Source of the DNA: Ottowia beijingensis
GTDB lineage: Bacteria; Pseudomonadota; Gammaproteobacteria; Burkholderiales; Burkholderiaceae_C
DNA length: 64,000 nucleotides
Direction of reading: 5' to 3'
NCBI RefSeq assembly: GCF_013423955.1
Contig: NZ_JACCKX010000001.1
Span: forward strand, 2,356,001 to 2,420,000
Both the position numbers and the translations under genes were made by a program. The notes under the pieces were generated by a model. It saw only the letters and a program-made list of their open reading frames with translations, had not been told where the DNA came from and searched no databases. Shown piece after piece: positions 27,600 through 37,406 of this stretch. Numbering within the stretch: position 1 is the stretch's first letter; every line of letters starts with the position of its first letter.

Positions 27600-28532
27600 T
27601 TATCTGGTATGGCTGTGCCCAGCGCACGGGTTGTCGGCAAAGGTGTGTTGCACCAGCTCCCGCAGCCAGCGGTGCGCCGGGTCCCGATGCGTTCGCGCGT
27701 GCCATACCTGATGGATCACGGATGGCGCCAGGCTTGCGGGCACCGGCCGGCGCGTCAAGGCCAGCGTGGCGCAGATGCGCTCGCCGAAGCGTTCCGGCAC
27801 AGTAGCGACGAGATCGGTGTGCAGCAGCACGTGGCCCAGCGCAACGTAGTCGGGCACGGCCAGGCGTATGCGGCGCTGCATGCCCAGCCTCTGCAACTGG
27901 GGTTCGATGCGGCCGTGGCCGGAGCCGCCGGCCTCGACCCGGACGTGATCGCACCCCAGGAAGCTGGCCTTGCCCCATGGGCGCAGGGTGGCCGGATGCC
28001 CCGCCCGCATCAGGCAGGTATAGCCCTGCCGGAACAGCACCTGCTGAAAGAACCCGGTTTGCAGGTGGGGCAGCCAGCCCAGTGCCAGGTCGATTCGGCC
28101 GTCGGCCATGCCGTCAGCCAGCTCCGCATCGCTCAGGGCGACCGTGCGCAGGCTGACCTGGGGCGCCGTGTGGGCCAGCACTTCCATGAGCTGCGGCAGA
28201 AAGTAGATCTGGCCCACGTCCGACATGGCGATGGAGAAGTGGCGTGGGTCGCGGGCCGGGTCGAAATCCTGTGCCCTGGCCAGCGCGCCGTCGATGAGCT
28301 CCAGCGCCTGCGCCACGGCGGGTGCGATGTGCAGCGCGTACGCGGTGGGCTGCATGCCGGCAGCGGTGCGCAGAAACAGTTCGTCGCCGAGCTCGTTGCG
28401 CAGCCGGCGCAGCGCGTTGCTGACCGTCGGTTGCGATAACCCCAGCGCCAGCGCGGTGCGGGAAACCCGGCGCTCACGCATCAGTTGCGCGAACACTCGC
28501 AGCAAGTTCAGATCCAACTGGCGTACGTCCAT
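27600..28532 (-). CDS. LysR-family regulator, divergent from aromatic hydroxylase genes
   Basis: 310 residues. N-terminal winged HTH (LDLNLLRVFAQLMRERRVSR, LGLSQPTVSNALRRLRNELG) and a co-inducer domain. The family text (MDVRQLDLNLLRVF, DELFLRTAAGMQPTAYA, FSIAMSDVGQIYFLP) is close to NahR/NagR-type regulators that answer to salicylate or related aromatics. It is transcribed away from the NagG-like gene across 111 bases, the usual layout for a LysR activator and its target. The inducer is inferred from context only. Confidence 0.85.
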   Translation of the reverse strand: MDVRQLDLNLLRVFAQLMRERRVSRTALALGLSQPTVSNALRRLRNELGDELFLRTAAGMQPTAYALHIAPAVAQALELIDGALARAQDFDPARDPRHFSIAMSDVGQIYFLPQLMEVLAHTAPQVSLRTVALSDAELADGMADGRIDLALGWLPHLQTGFFQQVLFRQGYTCLMRAGHPATLRPWGKASFLGCDHVRVEAGGSGHGRIEPQLQRLGMQRRIRLAVPDYVALGHVLLHTDLVATVPERFGERICATLALTRRPVPASLAPSVIHQVWHARTHRDPAHRWLRELVQHTFADNPCAGHSHTR

Positions 28533-28538
28533 GAGCGG

Positions 28539-28559
28539 ATTATTCTCAAACAAAATAAT
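28539..28559. promoter_or_regulatory. Candidate LysR operator in the lysR/nagG-like intergenic region
   Basis: ATTATT and AATAAT face each other around a 9-base A-rich centre, an interrupted palindrome of the T-N11-A kind bound by LysR proteins. It lies just upstream of the regulator's ATG and in the only AT-rich patch of the divergent spacer. No reliable -35/-10 pair can be named. Confidence 0.4.
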
Positions 28560-28643
28560 TCAAATCAGCTAGGGGCCATTGATGAATGATTGAAAGCGGC
28601 TCAGCATCACTGGTTTCGCATTCCTGCACGGAGTTGGCTGCCG

Positions 28644-29914
28644 ATGTCCTCACCATCCGTTTCATGGCCTGCCGGCGACACCAGCCGCATTCCCTTCGCC
28701 GTTTACACCGACGAGTCGCTGCACCGCAAGGAGCTGGAGCGCTTCTTCTACCAAGGCCACTGGTGCTACATCGGCCTGGAGGCCGAGGTGCCGAACCCGG
28801 GCGACTTCAAGCGCACGGTGGTGGGCGAGCGCTCGGTGATTCTGAGCCGCGCGGCCGATGGCACGCTGCACTGCTTCGAGAACGTGTGCGCGCACCGCGG
28901 CATGCAGTTCTGCCGCAAGCGCCACGGCAGTGGGGTGAAGGAGTTCGTCTGCCCGTATCACCAATGGAGCTACACGCTGAACGGCGACCTGCAGGGCGTG
29001 CCGCTGCGGCGCGGCGTGCGGCAGGACGGGCAGGTCAAGGGCGGCATGCCGGCGGACTTCAACCCGAAGGAGCACAACCTCACCAAGCTGAAGGTGGCCA
29101 CGCGCGGCGGGGTGGTGTTCGCCTCGTTCGACCACGAGGTCGAATCGCTGGAGGACTACCTTGGCCCGACGATCCTCACGTACTTCGACCGCCTGTTCAA
29201 CGGCCGGCAGCTCACCATCCTGGGCTACAACCGCCAGCGCATCCCGGGCAACTGGAAGCTCATGCAGGAGAACATCAAGGATCCGTACCACCCCGGCCTG
29301 CTGCACACCTGGTTCGTCACTTTCGGCCTCTGGCGCGCCGACAACAAGGCGGCGCTGAAGATGGATGCCCACCATCGGCACGCCGCCATGATCTCGACGC
29401 GCGGCAATGCGGGCAGGCAGTCCGATGTGTCGCAGGTGTCCAGCTTCAAGTCGAGCATGGAGCTGGAGGACAAGCGCTTCCTCGACATCGTGCACGAGGA
29501 CTGGTGGGGCGAGCCGACGGCGGTGATGACGACGATCTTCCCCAGCGTGATCTTCCAGCAGCAGGTCAACAGCGTGTCCACGCGCCACATCCAGCCCGAC
29601 GGGCACGGCAACTTCGACTTCGTGTGGACGCACTTCGGCTTTGCCGACGACACCCCGGAGATGACGGCGCGCCGCCTGCGCCAAGCCAACCTGTTCGGAC
29701 CGGCCGGCTTCGTCAGCGCCGACGACGGCGAGGCGATTGAGCTGTCGCAGTGCGGTTTCACGCAAAGCCTCAGCACCGCGCGCTGGCCGAACTGGGCGGG
29801 CGCGGCGTGGAGGAAACCGACCACATGGTCACCGAAACGCTGATCCGCGGCATGTACGCCTACTGGCGCAAGGTCATGGAAGCCGAACCGCAGTCCGCGA
29901 AGGAGGGCGCATGA
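28644..29914 (+). CDS. Aromatic-ring hydroxylating oxygenase, large subunit, NagG-like (one apparent frameshift)
   Basis: About 423 residues. The Rieske centre is Cys82-x-His84 (NVCAHRG) and Cys103-x2-His106 (CPYHQW). The catalytic domain has the mononuclear iron site in DPYHPGLLH (Asp213, His216, His221). Overall text (LEAEVPNPGDFKR, LQGVPLRRGV, KLKVATRGGVVFASFD) is closest in my recall to NagG, the large oxygenase of salicylate 5-hydroxylase, with anthranilate-type dioxygenases as alternatives. One base is missing near 29760; the corrected end reads AELGGRGVEETDHMVTETL to EGA and overlaps the small-subunit ATG. The substrate is likely a hydroxy- or aminobenzoate. Confidence 0.83.
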
Positions 29915-30387
29915 AACTCGACTTCGACACCTGGCAGGCGTTGGTGCAACTGCAGGCCGATTACGCCGCCGCCGTGGACTCGGGCGACTGGGAGCTGTGG
30001 CCGACCTTCTTTACCGCCGATTGCCTCTACAAGCTGCAGCCGCGCGAGAACCACGAGCGCGGTTTTCCGCTGGCCACGCTGTCGTTCGACAGCCAGGCCA
30101 GTCTGCGCGACCGCGTTTACGGCATCAAGGAAACGCTGTTCCACGACCCGTACTACCAGCGCCACGTGGTCGGCGCGCCGGTGATTCGCGGCGTGGGCGA
30201 GGACGGCATCCGCTGCGAGAGCAACTACGCGGTGTTCCGCACCAAGCTCAACGGCCTGTCGACGGTGTTCAACGTGGGCCGCTACATCGACCGCGTGGTG
30301 CCCACGCCCGCCGGCCTGAGGTTTGCCGAGCGGCTGGCGATCTACGACAGTGAGATGATTCCCAACTCGATCATCTACCCCATCTGA
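29911..30387 (+). CDS. Aromatic-ring hydroxylating oxygenase, small (beta) subunit, NagH-like
   Basis: 158 residues of the NTF2-like ring-hydroxylating beta fold. Segments PRENHERGFPLATLSFD, RDRVYGIKETLFHDPYYQRH and AIYDSEMIPNSIIYPI are those of NagH-type small subunits, which pair with the large subunit to form the oxygenase. The start overlaps the large-subunit stop (ATGA), giving equal translation. AAGGAGG precedes the ATG at 29911. Confidence 0.88.
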   Translation: MKLDFDTWQALVQLQADYAAAVDSGDWELWPTFFTADCLYKLQPRENHERGFPLATLSFDSQASLRDRVYGIKETLFHDPYYQRHVVGAPVIRGVGEDGIRCESNYAVFRTKLNGLSTVFNVGRYIDRVVPTPAGLRFAERLAIYDSEMIPNSIIYPI

Positions 30388-30401
30388 GGAAGGAGCGGGC
30401 C

Positions 30402-30716
30402 ATGAGCCAGTGGGTCGACGTCGCCGCCGAGGGCGACATCTTTGAAGGCGCGGCCATCGGCGTGGCCGTCGGCGGCCACGATATCGCCGTCTACAAGACC
30501 GAGGCGGGCGAAGTATTCGCCACCCACAACATCTGCTCGCACGCCGATGCGCGGCTGTGCGATGGGTTTCTGGAAGGGCACGAGATCGAGTGCCCGTACC
30601 ACCAGGGCCGCTTCGACATCCGCAACGGCGCGGCCACGCTGGAGCCCTGCGTGGACGCGATCCGCAGCTATCCCGTCAAGGTCGACGGCGGGCGGGTGTG
30701 GGTCGAGATCGACTGA
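30402..30716 (+). CDS. Rieske-type ferredoxin of the aromatic oxygenase
   Basis: 104 residues with one Rieske cluster site: Cys-x-His in NICSHADARL and Cys-x2-His in IECPYHQGRFD. It would carry electrons from a reductase to the oxygenase encoded just upstream. GAAGGAGCGGG precedes the ATG. No ferredoxin reductase gene follows, so the electron source must be encoded elsewhere. The cluster ends at a long inverted family A repeat. Confidence 0.9.
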   Translation: MSQWVDVAAEGDIFEGAAIGVAVGGHDIAVYKTEAGEVFATHNICSHADARLCDGFLEGHEIECPYHQGRFDIRNGAATLEPCVDAIRSYPVKVDGGRVWVEID

Positions 30717-30810
30717 TTTTTGATAGCTGCTCGCGCTTGTTATATATTGATTTCAGGTCATTTTGTATCTGAAATCATTGCATGACAGGCGCAAGCAGCT
30801 ATAAAAATAG
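30716..30810. repeat. Family A repeat, long inverted form
   Basis: ATAGCTGCTCGCGCTTG at the left and CAGGCGCAAGCAGCTAT at the right are near-complements, with an inner GATTTCAG/CTGAAATC pair between them. With the T-run to the left and AAAAATAG to the right it could serve as a two-way terminator between the convergent ferredoxin and queA genes. Confidence 0.8.
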
Positions 30811-30811
30811 A

Positions 30812-31843
30812 TCATTCCCTGGCCAGCCACATCGCGTCGCCATAGCTGAAGAAGCGGTAGCGCTGCGCGATGGCGTGGCAGTACAGGGCCATGATGCGGT
30901 CGTAGCCCGCGAAGGCGCTCACCAGCATCATCAGCGTGCTGCGCGGCAGGTGGAAGTTGGTGATGAGGGCATGGACCACCTTGAACTCGAACCCCGGCGT
31001 GATGAAGATGCCGGTGTCGCCGCTGGCCTCGCCGCTGGCGGCCCACGATTCGAGCGTGCGCACGCTGGTCGTGCCCACGGCCACCACACGGCCGCTGCGC
31101 GCGCGACAGTCGGCAATGGCCTGCACGGTTTCGGGCGGCACGTGGTAGCGCTCGCGGTGCATCACGTGCTCGGCCAAGGTTTCGGTCTTCACGGGCTGGA
31201 AGGTGCCGGCGCCCACGTGCAGCGTCACGGCCGCGCGCTGCACGCCGCGTGTGTCGATTTCAGCCAGCAGGGCTTCGTCGAAGTGCAGCGCCGCCGTGGG
31301 CGCAGCCACGGCGCCCGGGTTCCGGGCAAACACGGTCTGGTAGCGCGCGGCATCTTCGGCGGTGTCACCGTGCGTGATGTACGGCGGCAGCGGCACGTGG
31401 CCGTGCGCGGCCATCAGCTCGTAGGCATCGCCCGACAGCCGCAGGTGGAACAGCGGCCCCTGCGCGTCGGGCCAGCGCCCCAGCAGCTCGGCCGTGAAGC
31501 CGCCCGCCATGCGCAGCACCGTGCCCGGCGGAGGCTTCTTGCTCACCTTCATGTGCGCGGCCACGCTGCCATCGGGCAGCACGCGTTCGATCAGCAGCTC
31601 CAGCTTGCCGCCACTGGGTTTTTCACCGAACAGGCGCGCTTTCACGACTTGTGTGTCATTGAAAACGAGCAGATCGCCGGCGCGCAGCAGCGTGGGCAGA
31701 TTGCGAAACGCTCGGTCGACGAGCGCCTCGCCGCTGCCATCCAGCAGGCGCGAGCCGCTGCGCTCGGGCGCGGGGTGCTGGGCGATGAGTTCGGGCGGCA
31801 GAGCGAAGTCGAAATCGCTCGTGGTGAAAGTGCGTGCAGACAT
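30812..31843 (-). CDS. queA: S-adenosylmethionine:tRNA ribosyltransferase-isomerase
   Basis: 343 residues, normal for QueA, which builds epoxyqueuosine on preQ1-tRNA using the ribosyl part of SAM. Typical text: [83 protein letters not shown], and [20 protein letters not shown]. The start at 31843 gives the expected N-terminus. It is divergent from recG with 63 bases between. The partner enzyme Tgt is encoded further downstream on the same strand. Confidence 0.95.
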   Translation of the reverse strand: MSARTFTTSDFDFALPPELIAQHPAPERSGSRLLDGSGEALVDRAFRNLPTLLRAGDLLVFNDTQVVKARLFGEKPSGGKLELLIERVLPDGSVAAHMKVSKKPPPGTVLRMAGGFTAELLGRWPDAQGPLFHLRLSGDAYELMAAHGHVPLPPYITHGDTAEDAARYQTVFARNPGAVAAPTAALHFDEALLAEIDTRGVQRAAVTLHVGAGTFQPVKTETLAEHVMHRERYHVPPETVQAIADCRARSGRVVAVGTTSVRTLESWAASGEASGDTGIFITPGFEFKVVHALITNFHLPRSTLMMLVSAFAGYDRIMALYCHAIAQRYRFFSYGDAMWLARE

Positions 31844-31906
31844 GCTTGAGGGCCGGACGGGCCCGTTCCAAGAAGGGGTGAGAAAGGAGAAGGGCAGAAT
31901 TGTCCC

Positions 31907-34102
31907 ATGCCATCCCCGGCCGCCACTGCCGACAAGCCGCTGTCCGCACCGCAAAAGGCGCTGCGCAAGCTGGGCCTGGTGCGCCCCATCGACCTGGCGT
32001 TGCACCTGCCGCTGCGCTACGAGGACGAGACGCGCATCGTCCGTTTAAGCGATGCGCGCGACGGCGACACGGTGCAGATCGAAGGCGAGGTGACGCATCA
32101 GGAGGTGACGTTTCGCCCGCGCCGCCAATTGCTGGTGAGCTCAACGACGGCACCGACACGGTGGTGCTGCGCTTCTTCAACTTCTACCCTTCGCAGCAAA
32201 AGCAGATGGCGGTGGGCACGCGCATTCGCGCGCGGGGCGAGCTGCGCGGCGGCTTTGCCGGGCTGACGATGATGCACCCACGGTGCGCGCGGCCGGCGGT
32301 GCGCTGCCGCAGGCGCTGACGCCCGTCTACCCCACGGTGGCGCAACTGCCGCAGCCGTACCTGCGCAAGGCCGTGCTGGCGGGCCTGGCGCAGGCGGATC
32401 TGTCGGAGACCGTGCCACCAGAGGTTTTGAGCGAAATCGGCCATTTGCGCTTGTGGGACCTGCGCAAGTCGCTCTCATTTTTGCACCAACCGACGCCCGA
32501 TGTGTCGCTGGCCCAGCTGGAAGATCACAGCCACCCCATCTGGCAGCGCCTGAAGGCCGAGGAGCTGCTGGCGCAGCAGTTGTCGCAACTGGAAGCGCGC
32601 CGGGCGCGCGAGCATTTGCGCGCGCCCGTGCTGCGCGCCGAGCGCGGCGGCGTGCACGAGCAACTGCTGGCCGTGCTGCCGTTCCAGCTCACCGGCGCGC
32701 AGCGCCGCGTGGGCGAAGAGATTGCGCGCGACCTGGGCCGCGTGCAGCCCATGCACCGCCTGCTGCAGGGCGACGTGGGCAGCGGCAAGACGGTGGTGGC
32801 CGCGCTGGCGGCCTGCATCGCCATCGACGCCGGCTGGCAATGCGCACTGATGGCGCCCACCGAAATCCTGGCCGAGCAGCACTTCGCCAAGCTGGTCGAC
32901 TGGCTCGCGCCGCTGCTGCAGGCGCGCGGCCAGCGCGTGGCCTGGCTCACCGGCAGCCAGAAGAAGAAGGCGCGCGGCGAGATGCTGGCCGCCATCGCAA
33001 GCGGCGAGGCGGCGCTGGTGGTGGGCACGCACGCCGTCATCCAGGAGCAGGTGAAGTTTCAGAAGCTGGGCCTGGCGATCATCGACGAGCAGCATCGTTT
33101 TGGGGTGGCGCAGCGGCTGGCGTTGCGGCAGAAGTTGACCGATGCGGGTGGCGCACTTCTTCTCCGCCGGCGGGAGAGGGCCGGGGTGAGGGGAAGGCCT
33201 CGCTCGCTTCAGGCCAGCCCCTCACCCCAGCCCTCTCCCCAGAGGGGCGAGGGCGCCAGATGGCCACCGAGCCCCACCTGCTCATGATGAGCGCCACCCC
33301 CATCCCGCGCACCCTGGCGATGAGCTACTACGCCGACTTGGACGTCTCCACGCTCGACGAGCTACCGCCCGGCCGCACGCCGGTGGTCACCAAGCTGTTG
33401 GCCGAGCACCGCCGCGGCGAGGTCATCGAACGCATCCGCGGGCAGATCGCCGAAGGGCGGCAGGTCTACTGGGTCTGCCCGCTGATCGAGGAGAGCGAGG
33501 CGCTGGATTTGCGCAACGCCACCGAGACCCACGCCGAACTGAGCGAAGCCCTGCCCGGCCAGATGATCGGCCTGCTGCACTCGCGCATGCCGGTGGCCGA
33601 GAAGAAGGCGGTGATGGCGCTGTTCACCAGCGGTGCCATGCCGGTGCTGGTCAGCACCACCGTGATCGAAGTCGGCGTCGACGTGCCCAACGCCAGCCTG
33701 ATGGTGATCGAGCACGCCGAGCGCTTCGGTCTGAGCCAGCTGCACCAGTTGCGCGGCCGCGTGGGGCGCGGCGCCGCGGCTTCGGCCTGCGTGCTGCTGT
33801 ATTCGGCGCCCGACGGCGGCCGCCTGGGCGAGACGGCCCGCGCGCGGTTGAAGGCCATGGCCGAAACCAGCGACGGCTTCGAGATCGCGCGGCGCGACCT
33901 GGAGATTCGCGGTCCGGGCGAATTCCTCGGTGCGCGCCAGTCGGGCGCGGCGCTGTTGCGCTTTGCCGACCTGGCCGAAGACAGCACCCTGCTGCAATGG
34001 GCGCGCGGTGCGGCGCCGCGCATGCTGGACCAGCACGCCGAGATGGCGCGCAGGCATGTCGACCGCTGGCTGGGTACCAAATCGGACTACCTCAAGGCAT
34101 GA
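31907..34102 (+). CDS. recG: ATP-dependent DNA helicase RecG with an in-frame repeat insertion (three apparent base losses)
   Basis: About 732 residues, some 40 longer than usual. It branch-migrates stalled forks and Holliday junctions. N-terminal wedge/OB domain, then Walker [13 protein letters not shown], motif [11 protein letters not shown], motif [23 protein letters not shown], and the C-terminal helicase motifs [14 protein letters not shown] and [13 protein letters not shown] with the TRG-region RFADLAED. Bases are missing near 32135, 32280 and about 33154. Between motif II and motif III lies a palindromic repeat (33150-33261) adding about 35 residues rich in Gly, Pro, Leu and Ser; with the lost C at its left arm restored the frame continues intact. 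Start ATG at 31907 follows AAAGGAGAAGG. Confidence 0.9.
33150..33261. repeat. Palindromic repeat inserted in recG
   Basis: GGGAGAGGGCCGGGGTGAGG at the left and CCCTCACCCCAGCCCTCTCC at the right are near-perfect complements around CCTCGCTCGCTTCAGGCC. The same module occurs between genes at 8321. It encodes, in the helicase frame, about 35 residues that RecG proteins otherwise lack. Confidence 0.85.
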
Positions 34103-34109
34103 TGGCGCC

Positions 34110-34420
34110 ATGACGCTGACTGAACTCAAGTACATCGTGGCCGTGACCGTGCGGAGGGCAGGGCGAGGGGCCCCGCTTGCGGGGATCGACCCCGCAGCGC
34201 GATCGTTGCGACGGCGTTGTCGCGCATCGAAGCTGGGGGCAGCCGCATGACCCTGACCGAACTCAAGTACATCGTCGCCGTGATCGTGCGGAGGGCAGGG
34301 CGAGGGGCCCCGCTTGCGGGGATCGACCCCGCAGCGCGATCGTTGCGACGGCGTTGTCGCGCATCGAAGCTGGGGACAGCCGCATGACCCTGACTGAACT
34401 CAAATACATCGTCGCCGTCG
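34110..34420 (+). repeat. 137-bp tandem duplication of the oxyR start region
   Basis: The start ATGACSCTGACYGAACTC occurs at 34110, 34247 and 34384, exactly 137 bases apart. Copies one and two each encode MTLTELKYIVAV followed by 34 unrelated residues and stop in an ATGA overlap with the next start; only the third leads into the full OxyR protein. The about 100-base spacers differ at one position. Each spacer has CCCCGC, GCGGGG and CCCCGC in a row (34171, 34179, 34190), so two alternative hairpins are possible. Confidence 0.9.
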
Positions 34421-35355
34421 CCCGCGAGAAGCACTTCGGCAAGGCCGCCGAGGCCTGCTTCGTCTCGCAGCCCACGCTATCGGTGGCGGTGAAGAAGCTC
34501 GAAGACGAACTGGAGCTGAAGCTGTTCGAGCGCAGCAGCGGCGAGGTGACGGTGACGCCGCTGGGCGAGGAGATCGTGCGCCAAGCGCAGAGCGTGCTGG
34601 AGCAGGCGGCCGAGATCAAGGAGATCGCCAAGCGCGGCAAGGACCCGCTGGGCGGGCCGCTGAAGCTGGGCGTGATCTACACCATCGGCCCCTACCTGCT
34701 GCCCGACCTGGTGCGCCAGAACATCGAGCGCACGCCGCAGATGCCGCTGATGCTGCAGGAGAACTTCACCGTGCGCCTGCTGGAGATGCTGCGCACCGGC
34801 GAGATCGAGGCCGCCATCCTGGCCGAGCCCTTCCCCGACACCGGCCTGGCCATCGCCCCGCTGTACGACGAGCCGTTCCTCGCCGCGCTGCCCAGCAGCC
34901 ACCCGCTGGCGGCCGGCACTGAAGTGACCACCGAGCAGCTCAAGAACGAGCACATGCTGCTGCTGGGCAGCGGCCACTGCTTTCGCGACCACGTGCTGCA
35001 GGTGTGCCCCGAGTTCGCGCGCTTTTCCAGCAGCACCGACGGCATCCGCAAGAGCTTCGAGGGCTCGTCGCTGGAGACCATCAAACACATGGTGGCGGCC
35101 GGCATGGGCGTGACGCTGGTGCCGCGCCTGGCGGTGCCGGCGGCCGCGCTGGCCAACCCGCCCGCCAAGGCCGCCCGGCAGGCCGAGGGTGGCCTGATCC
35201 GCTACCTGCCGATCCGCGACGACGCCGGCGGCGAGCCGCCCACGCGCCGCGTTGTGCTGGCCTGGCGCCGCAGCTTCACGCGCTATGAGGCCATCGCGGC
35301 CCTGCGCAACGCCATCTATGCCTGCGAGCTGCCGGGCGTGGCGCGGCTTTCGTGA
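34384..35355 (+). CDS. oxyR: Hydrogen peroxide-sensing LysR regulator OxyR
   Basis: 323 residues. The HTH (KAAEACFVSQPTLSVAVKKL) is followed by the sensor domain with the redox pair Cys199 and Cys208 in GSGHCFRDHVLQVC, at the same numbers as in E. coli OxyR. Further text: VIYTIGPYLLPDLV, AILAEPFPDTGLAI, EGSSLETIKHMVAAGMGVTL. It senses peroxide by disulfide formation and activates antioxidant genes. I chose the third of three tandem starts because only it joins the full domain. It lies downstream of recG, a common neighbour in Burkholderiales, and its stop overlaps the GTG of the PAP2 gene. Confidence 0.92.
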   Translation: MTLTELKYIVAVAREKHFGKAAEACFVSQPTLSVAVKKLEDELELKLFERSSGEVTVTPLGEEIVRQAQSVLEQAAEIKEIAKRGKDPLGGPLKLGVIYTIGPYLLPDLVRQNIERTPQMPLMLQENFTVRLLEMLRTGEIEAAILAEPFPDTGLAIAPLYDEPFLAALPSSHPLAAGTEVTTEQLKNEHMLLLGSGHCFRDHVLQVCPEFARFSSSTDGIRKSFEGSSLETIKHMVAAGMGVTLVPRLAVPAAALANPPAKAARQAEGGLIRYLPIRDDAGGEPPTRRVVLAWRRSFTRYEAIAALRNAIYACELPGVARLS

Positions 35356-36256
35356 GGCTGCCTGAGGCCGCCACGCGGCTTCTTGCCGTTGTGCTGATGG
35401 CGCTTGCGCCACTGCCCGTGGCCGCGGCGCTGGTGTCCGATGCGCTGGCCGCGCGCGTGGCGGGCTGGCAGCGGATGATCGATCCGTTGATGCCGGCGTT
35501 GCTGCTGCTCGTGCTGATGGTGGTGGCGTGGGCGCTGGTGCAGGCCCGCCGTCGCGCACACCAGCTTGCGGCGGCGGGCGAGGCGCTGGCGGCGCCTTTC
35601 GGCTGGCGCCGTGGCCTGGGGCTGGGCGCGCTGGCGCTGGGCTTCGCGCTGCTGGCCGCGGCCATCGGCGGGCACGACACGCACCAGCGCCTGCTGCAGT
35701 GGGATGCCGCCGTCGTGGCGGCGGCGCAGCGCGGGTCTCACCGGCGACCCAGCAGGCGTTGCGCTGGGTCAGCGACCTGGGCGACGTGCTGGTGCTGACG
35801 CCACTGGTGCTGGCTGTCTTCGGCGGGCTGCTGCTGCGGCGCCAGCGGGTACTGGCGCTGGGCTGGCTGCTGGCGGTGCTGGTCAACAGCCTGGCGGTGC
35901 GGGTGCTCAAGGGGGCGATCGGGCGCGAGCGGCCGGCCGGCGCGGCGGAGCTGGTCACCTCGGGCGCCAGTTTCCCCAGCGGGCATGCGGCGGGCGCGTT
36001 GCTGGTCTACGGCCTGCTGCTGTGGATCGTGCTGCCGCTGGTGGCGCGGCGGCGCTGGCGCGCGGTGCTGGCGGTGGCGGGCGGCGTGCTGATCGGCGCC
36101 ATCGTCGTCAGCCGCGTGCTGCTGCGCGTGCATTTCGTCAGCGACGTGGTGGGCGGGCTGCTGCTGGCGGGCTTCACGCTGCTGCTGGCCACGGGGCTGC
36201 TGCGCCCGTGGCGCCCGGGTGATGGGGTTGAGTGGGAGCGGCCTTGGCCGCGATAG
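35352..36256 (+). CDS. PAP2-family phosphatase (one apparent frameshift; C-terminus inside a REP arm)
   Basis: About 301 residues with about six membrane helices. The three PAP2 signature motifs are complete: KGAIGRERP, FPSGHAAG and SRVLLRVHFVSD. These enzymes remove phosphate from undecaprenyl pyrophosphate or phosphatidic acid at the periplasmic face. A base is missing near 35738. The start is a GTG overlapping the oxyR stop. The last dozen residues (EWERPWPR) and the TAG are encoded by a REP-like arm, so an older C-terminus was probably truncated or extended by that repeat. Confidence 0.83.
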
Positions 36257-36442
36257 AGCGTCGCCCGCGGTCTTTATTCCAATTCCCGATCAAGACAGCA
36301 AGAAATTCGTCATTCCGGCGAAAGCCGGAATCAAGCGGCGTGTGCAAGAACACATGGATCCCGGCTTTCGCTGGGATGATGGTTGTTCACGCTTTGAAGT
36401 AGAGGCGGAATTGCGCCGCATCGCGGGCAAACCCGCGCCCAC
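36230..36442. repeat. REP-like element split by a second palindrome
   Basis: GTGGGAGCGGCCTTGGCCGC (36232) and CATCGCGGGCAAACCCGCGC (36419) are the two arms of the REP family but lie about 170 bases apart. Inside them is a different inverted repeat, GTCATTCCGGCGAAAGCCGG (36309) with CCCGGCTTTCGCTGGGATGA (36360). One repeat appears to have landed in another. No gene is present in the rest of the 268-base gap. Confidence 0.75.
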
Positions 36443-36524
36443 GACGCGATCCATGGCGCGGCGTTGAGGAACGCCGCGCCGCTTGCTCGCGGCGGCGTCC
36501 AGCAGCGGGCTTATGCTCGGCGCC

Positions 36525-37400
36525 ATGGCTGCTGTTTCGCTGCGCGAGCGCCTGGCGCTCTATCTGGACCTGATCCGCTGGGACCGGCCCGCCGGCTGGC
36601 TGGTGCTGTACTGGCCCACGATGGGCGCGCTGTGGCTGGCGGCCGGCGGCTGGCCGGGCTGGCATTTGTTCATCGTCTTCACGCTGGGCACGGTGCTGAT
36701 GCGCTCGGCCGGCTGCTGCATCAACGACGTGGCCGACCGCAACTTCGACCGCCACGTCAAGCGCACGGCGCAACGGCCGATCACCAGCGGCAAGATCAGC
36801 GTGAAGGAGGCGCTGGCGGTGGGCGCGGTGCTGGCGCTGGTGGCCTTCGGCCTGGCGCTGACGACCAACGCCGCCGTCATCGCCTGGTCGGTGCCGGCGC
36901 TGCTGGTCACCATCCTCTACCCGTTCACCAAGCGCTGGTTTGCCATGCCGCAGGCGGTGCTGGGCATCGCGTTCGGCTTCGGCATCCCGATGGCCTATGC
37001 GGCGGTGCAGGGCCGCGTGCCGCTGGAGGCACTGTGGCTGTTTACGGCCAAGATTGCCCTGGTGCTGGCCTACGACACCGAATACGCCATGGTCGACCGC
37101 GACGACGACCTGAAGATCGGCATGAAGACCTCGGCCATCACGCTGGGCCGCTTCGATGTGGCGGCGATCATGGTGTTCTACGCCATCTACCTGTCGATCT
37201 GGCTGTGGATCGCCGCCCGGCATGCGCCATCAGCTATTCTTTATATAGCGTTCGCGCTGGCGGCGGCGCAGGCGCTGTGGCATTACACGCTGATCCGCGG
37301 GCGCACGCGCGAAGGCTGCTTCGTGGCCTTCAAGCAGAACCACTGGCTCAGTGCCACGGTGTTCGCAGGCATCGCACTGTCGTTCGCGCTGCGGGGCTGA
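36525..37400 (+). CDS. ubiA: 4-hydroxybenzoate octaprenyltransferase
   Basis: 291 residues with about eight or nine membrane helices. Both Asp-rich prenyl-diphosphate sites are present: [16 protein letters not shown] and [16 protein letters not shown]. The first half starts [20 protein letters not shown], typical of UbiA in ubiquinone synthesis, which attaches the polyprenyl chain to 4-hydroxybenzoate in the inner membrane. I chose the Met at 36525 ([13 protein letters not shown]); a Met at 36513 is possible. The segment [10 protein letters not shown] is encoded by CAGCTATTCTTTATATAG, which recalls family A repeats. Confidence 0.92.
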   Translation: MAAVSLRERLALYLDLIRWDRPAGWLVLYWPTMGALWLAAGGWPGWHLFIVFTLGTVLMRSAGCCINDVADRNFDRHVKRTAQRPITSGKISVKEALAVGAVLALVAFGLALTTNAAVIAWSVPALLVTILYPFTKRWFAMPQAVLGIAFGFGIPMAYAAVQGRVPLEALWLFTAKIALVLAYDTEYAMVDRDDDLKIGMKTSAITLGRFDVAAIMVFYAIYLSIWLWIAARHAPSAILYIAFALAAAQALWHYTLIRGRTREGCFVAFKQNHWLSATVFAGIALSFALRG

Positions 37401-37406
37401 AGGCGC

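Noticed and set aside
34110-34420. A CRISPR array or riboswitch at the repeated oxyR start.
   Set aside because: There are only two and a fraction units of 137 bases, the repeated part includes coding sequence, and no spacer diversity exists.
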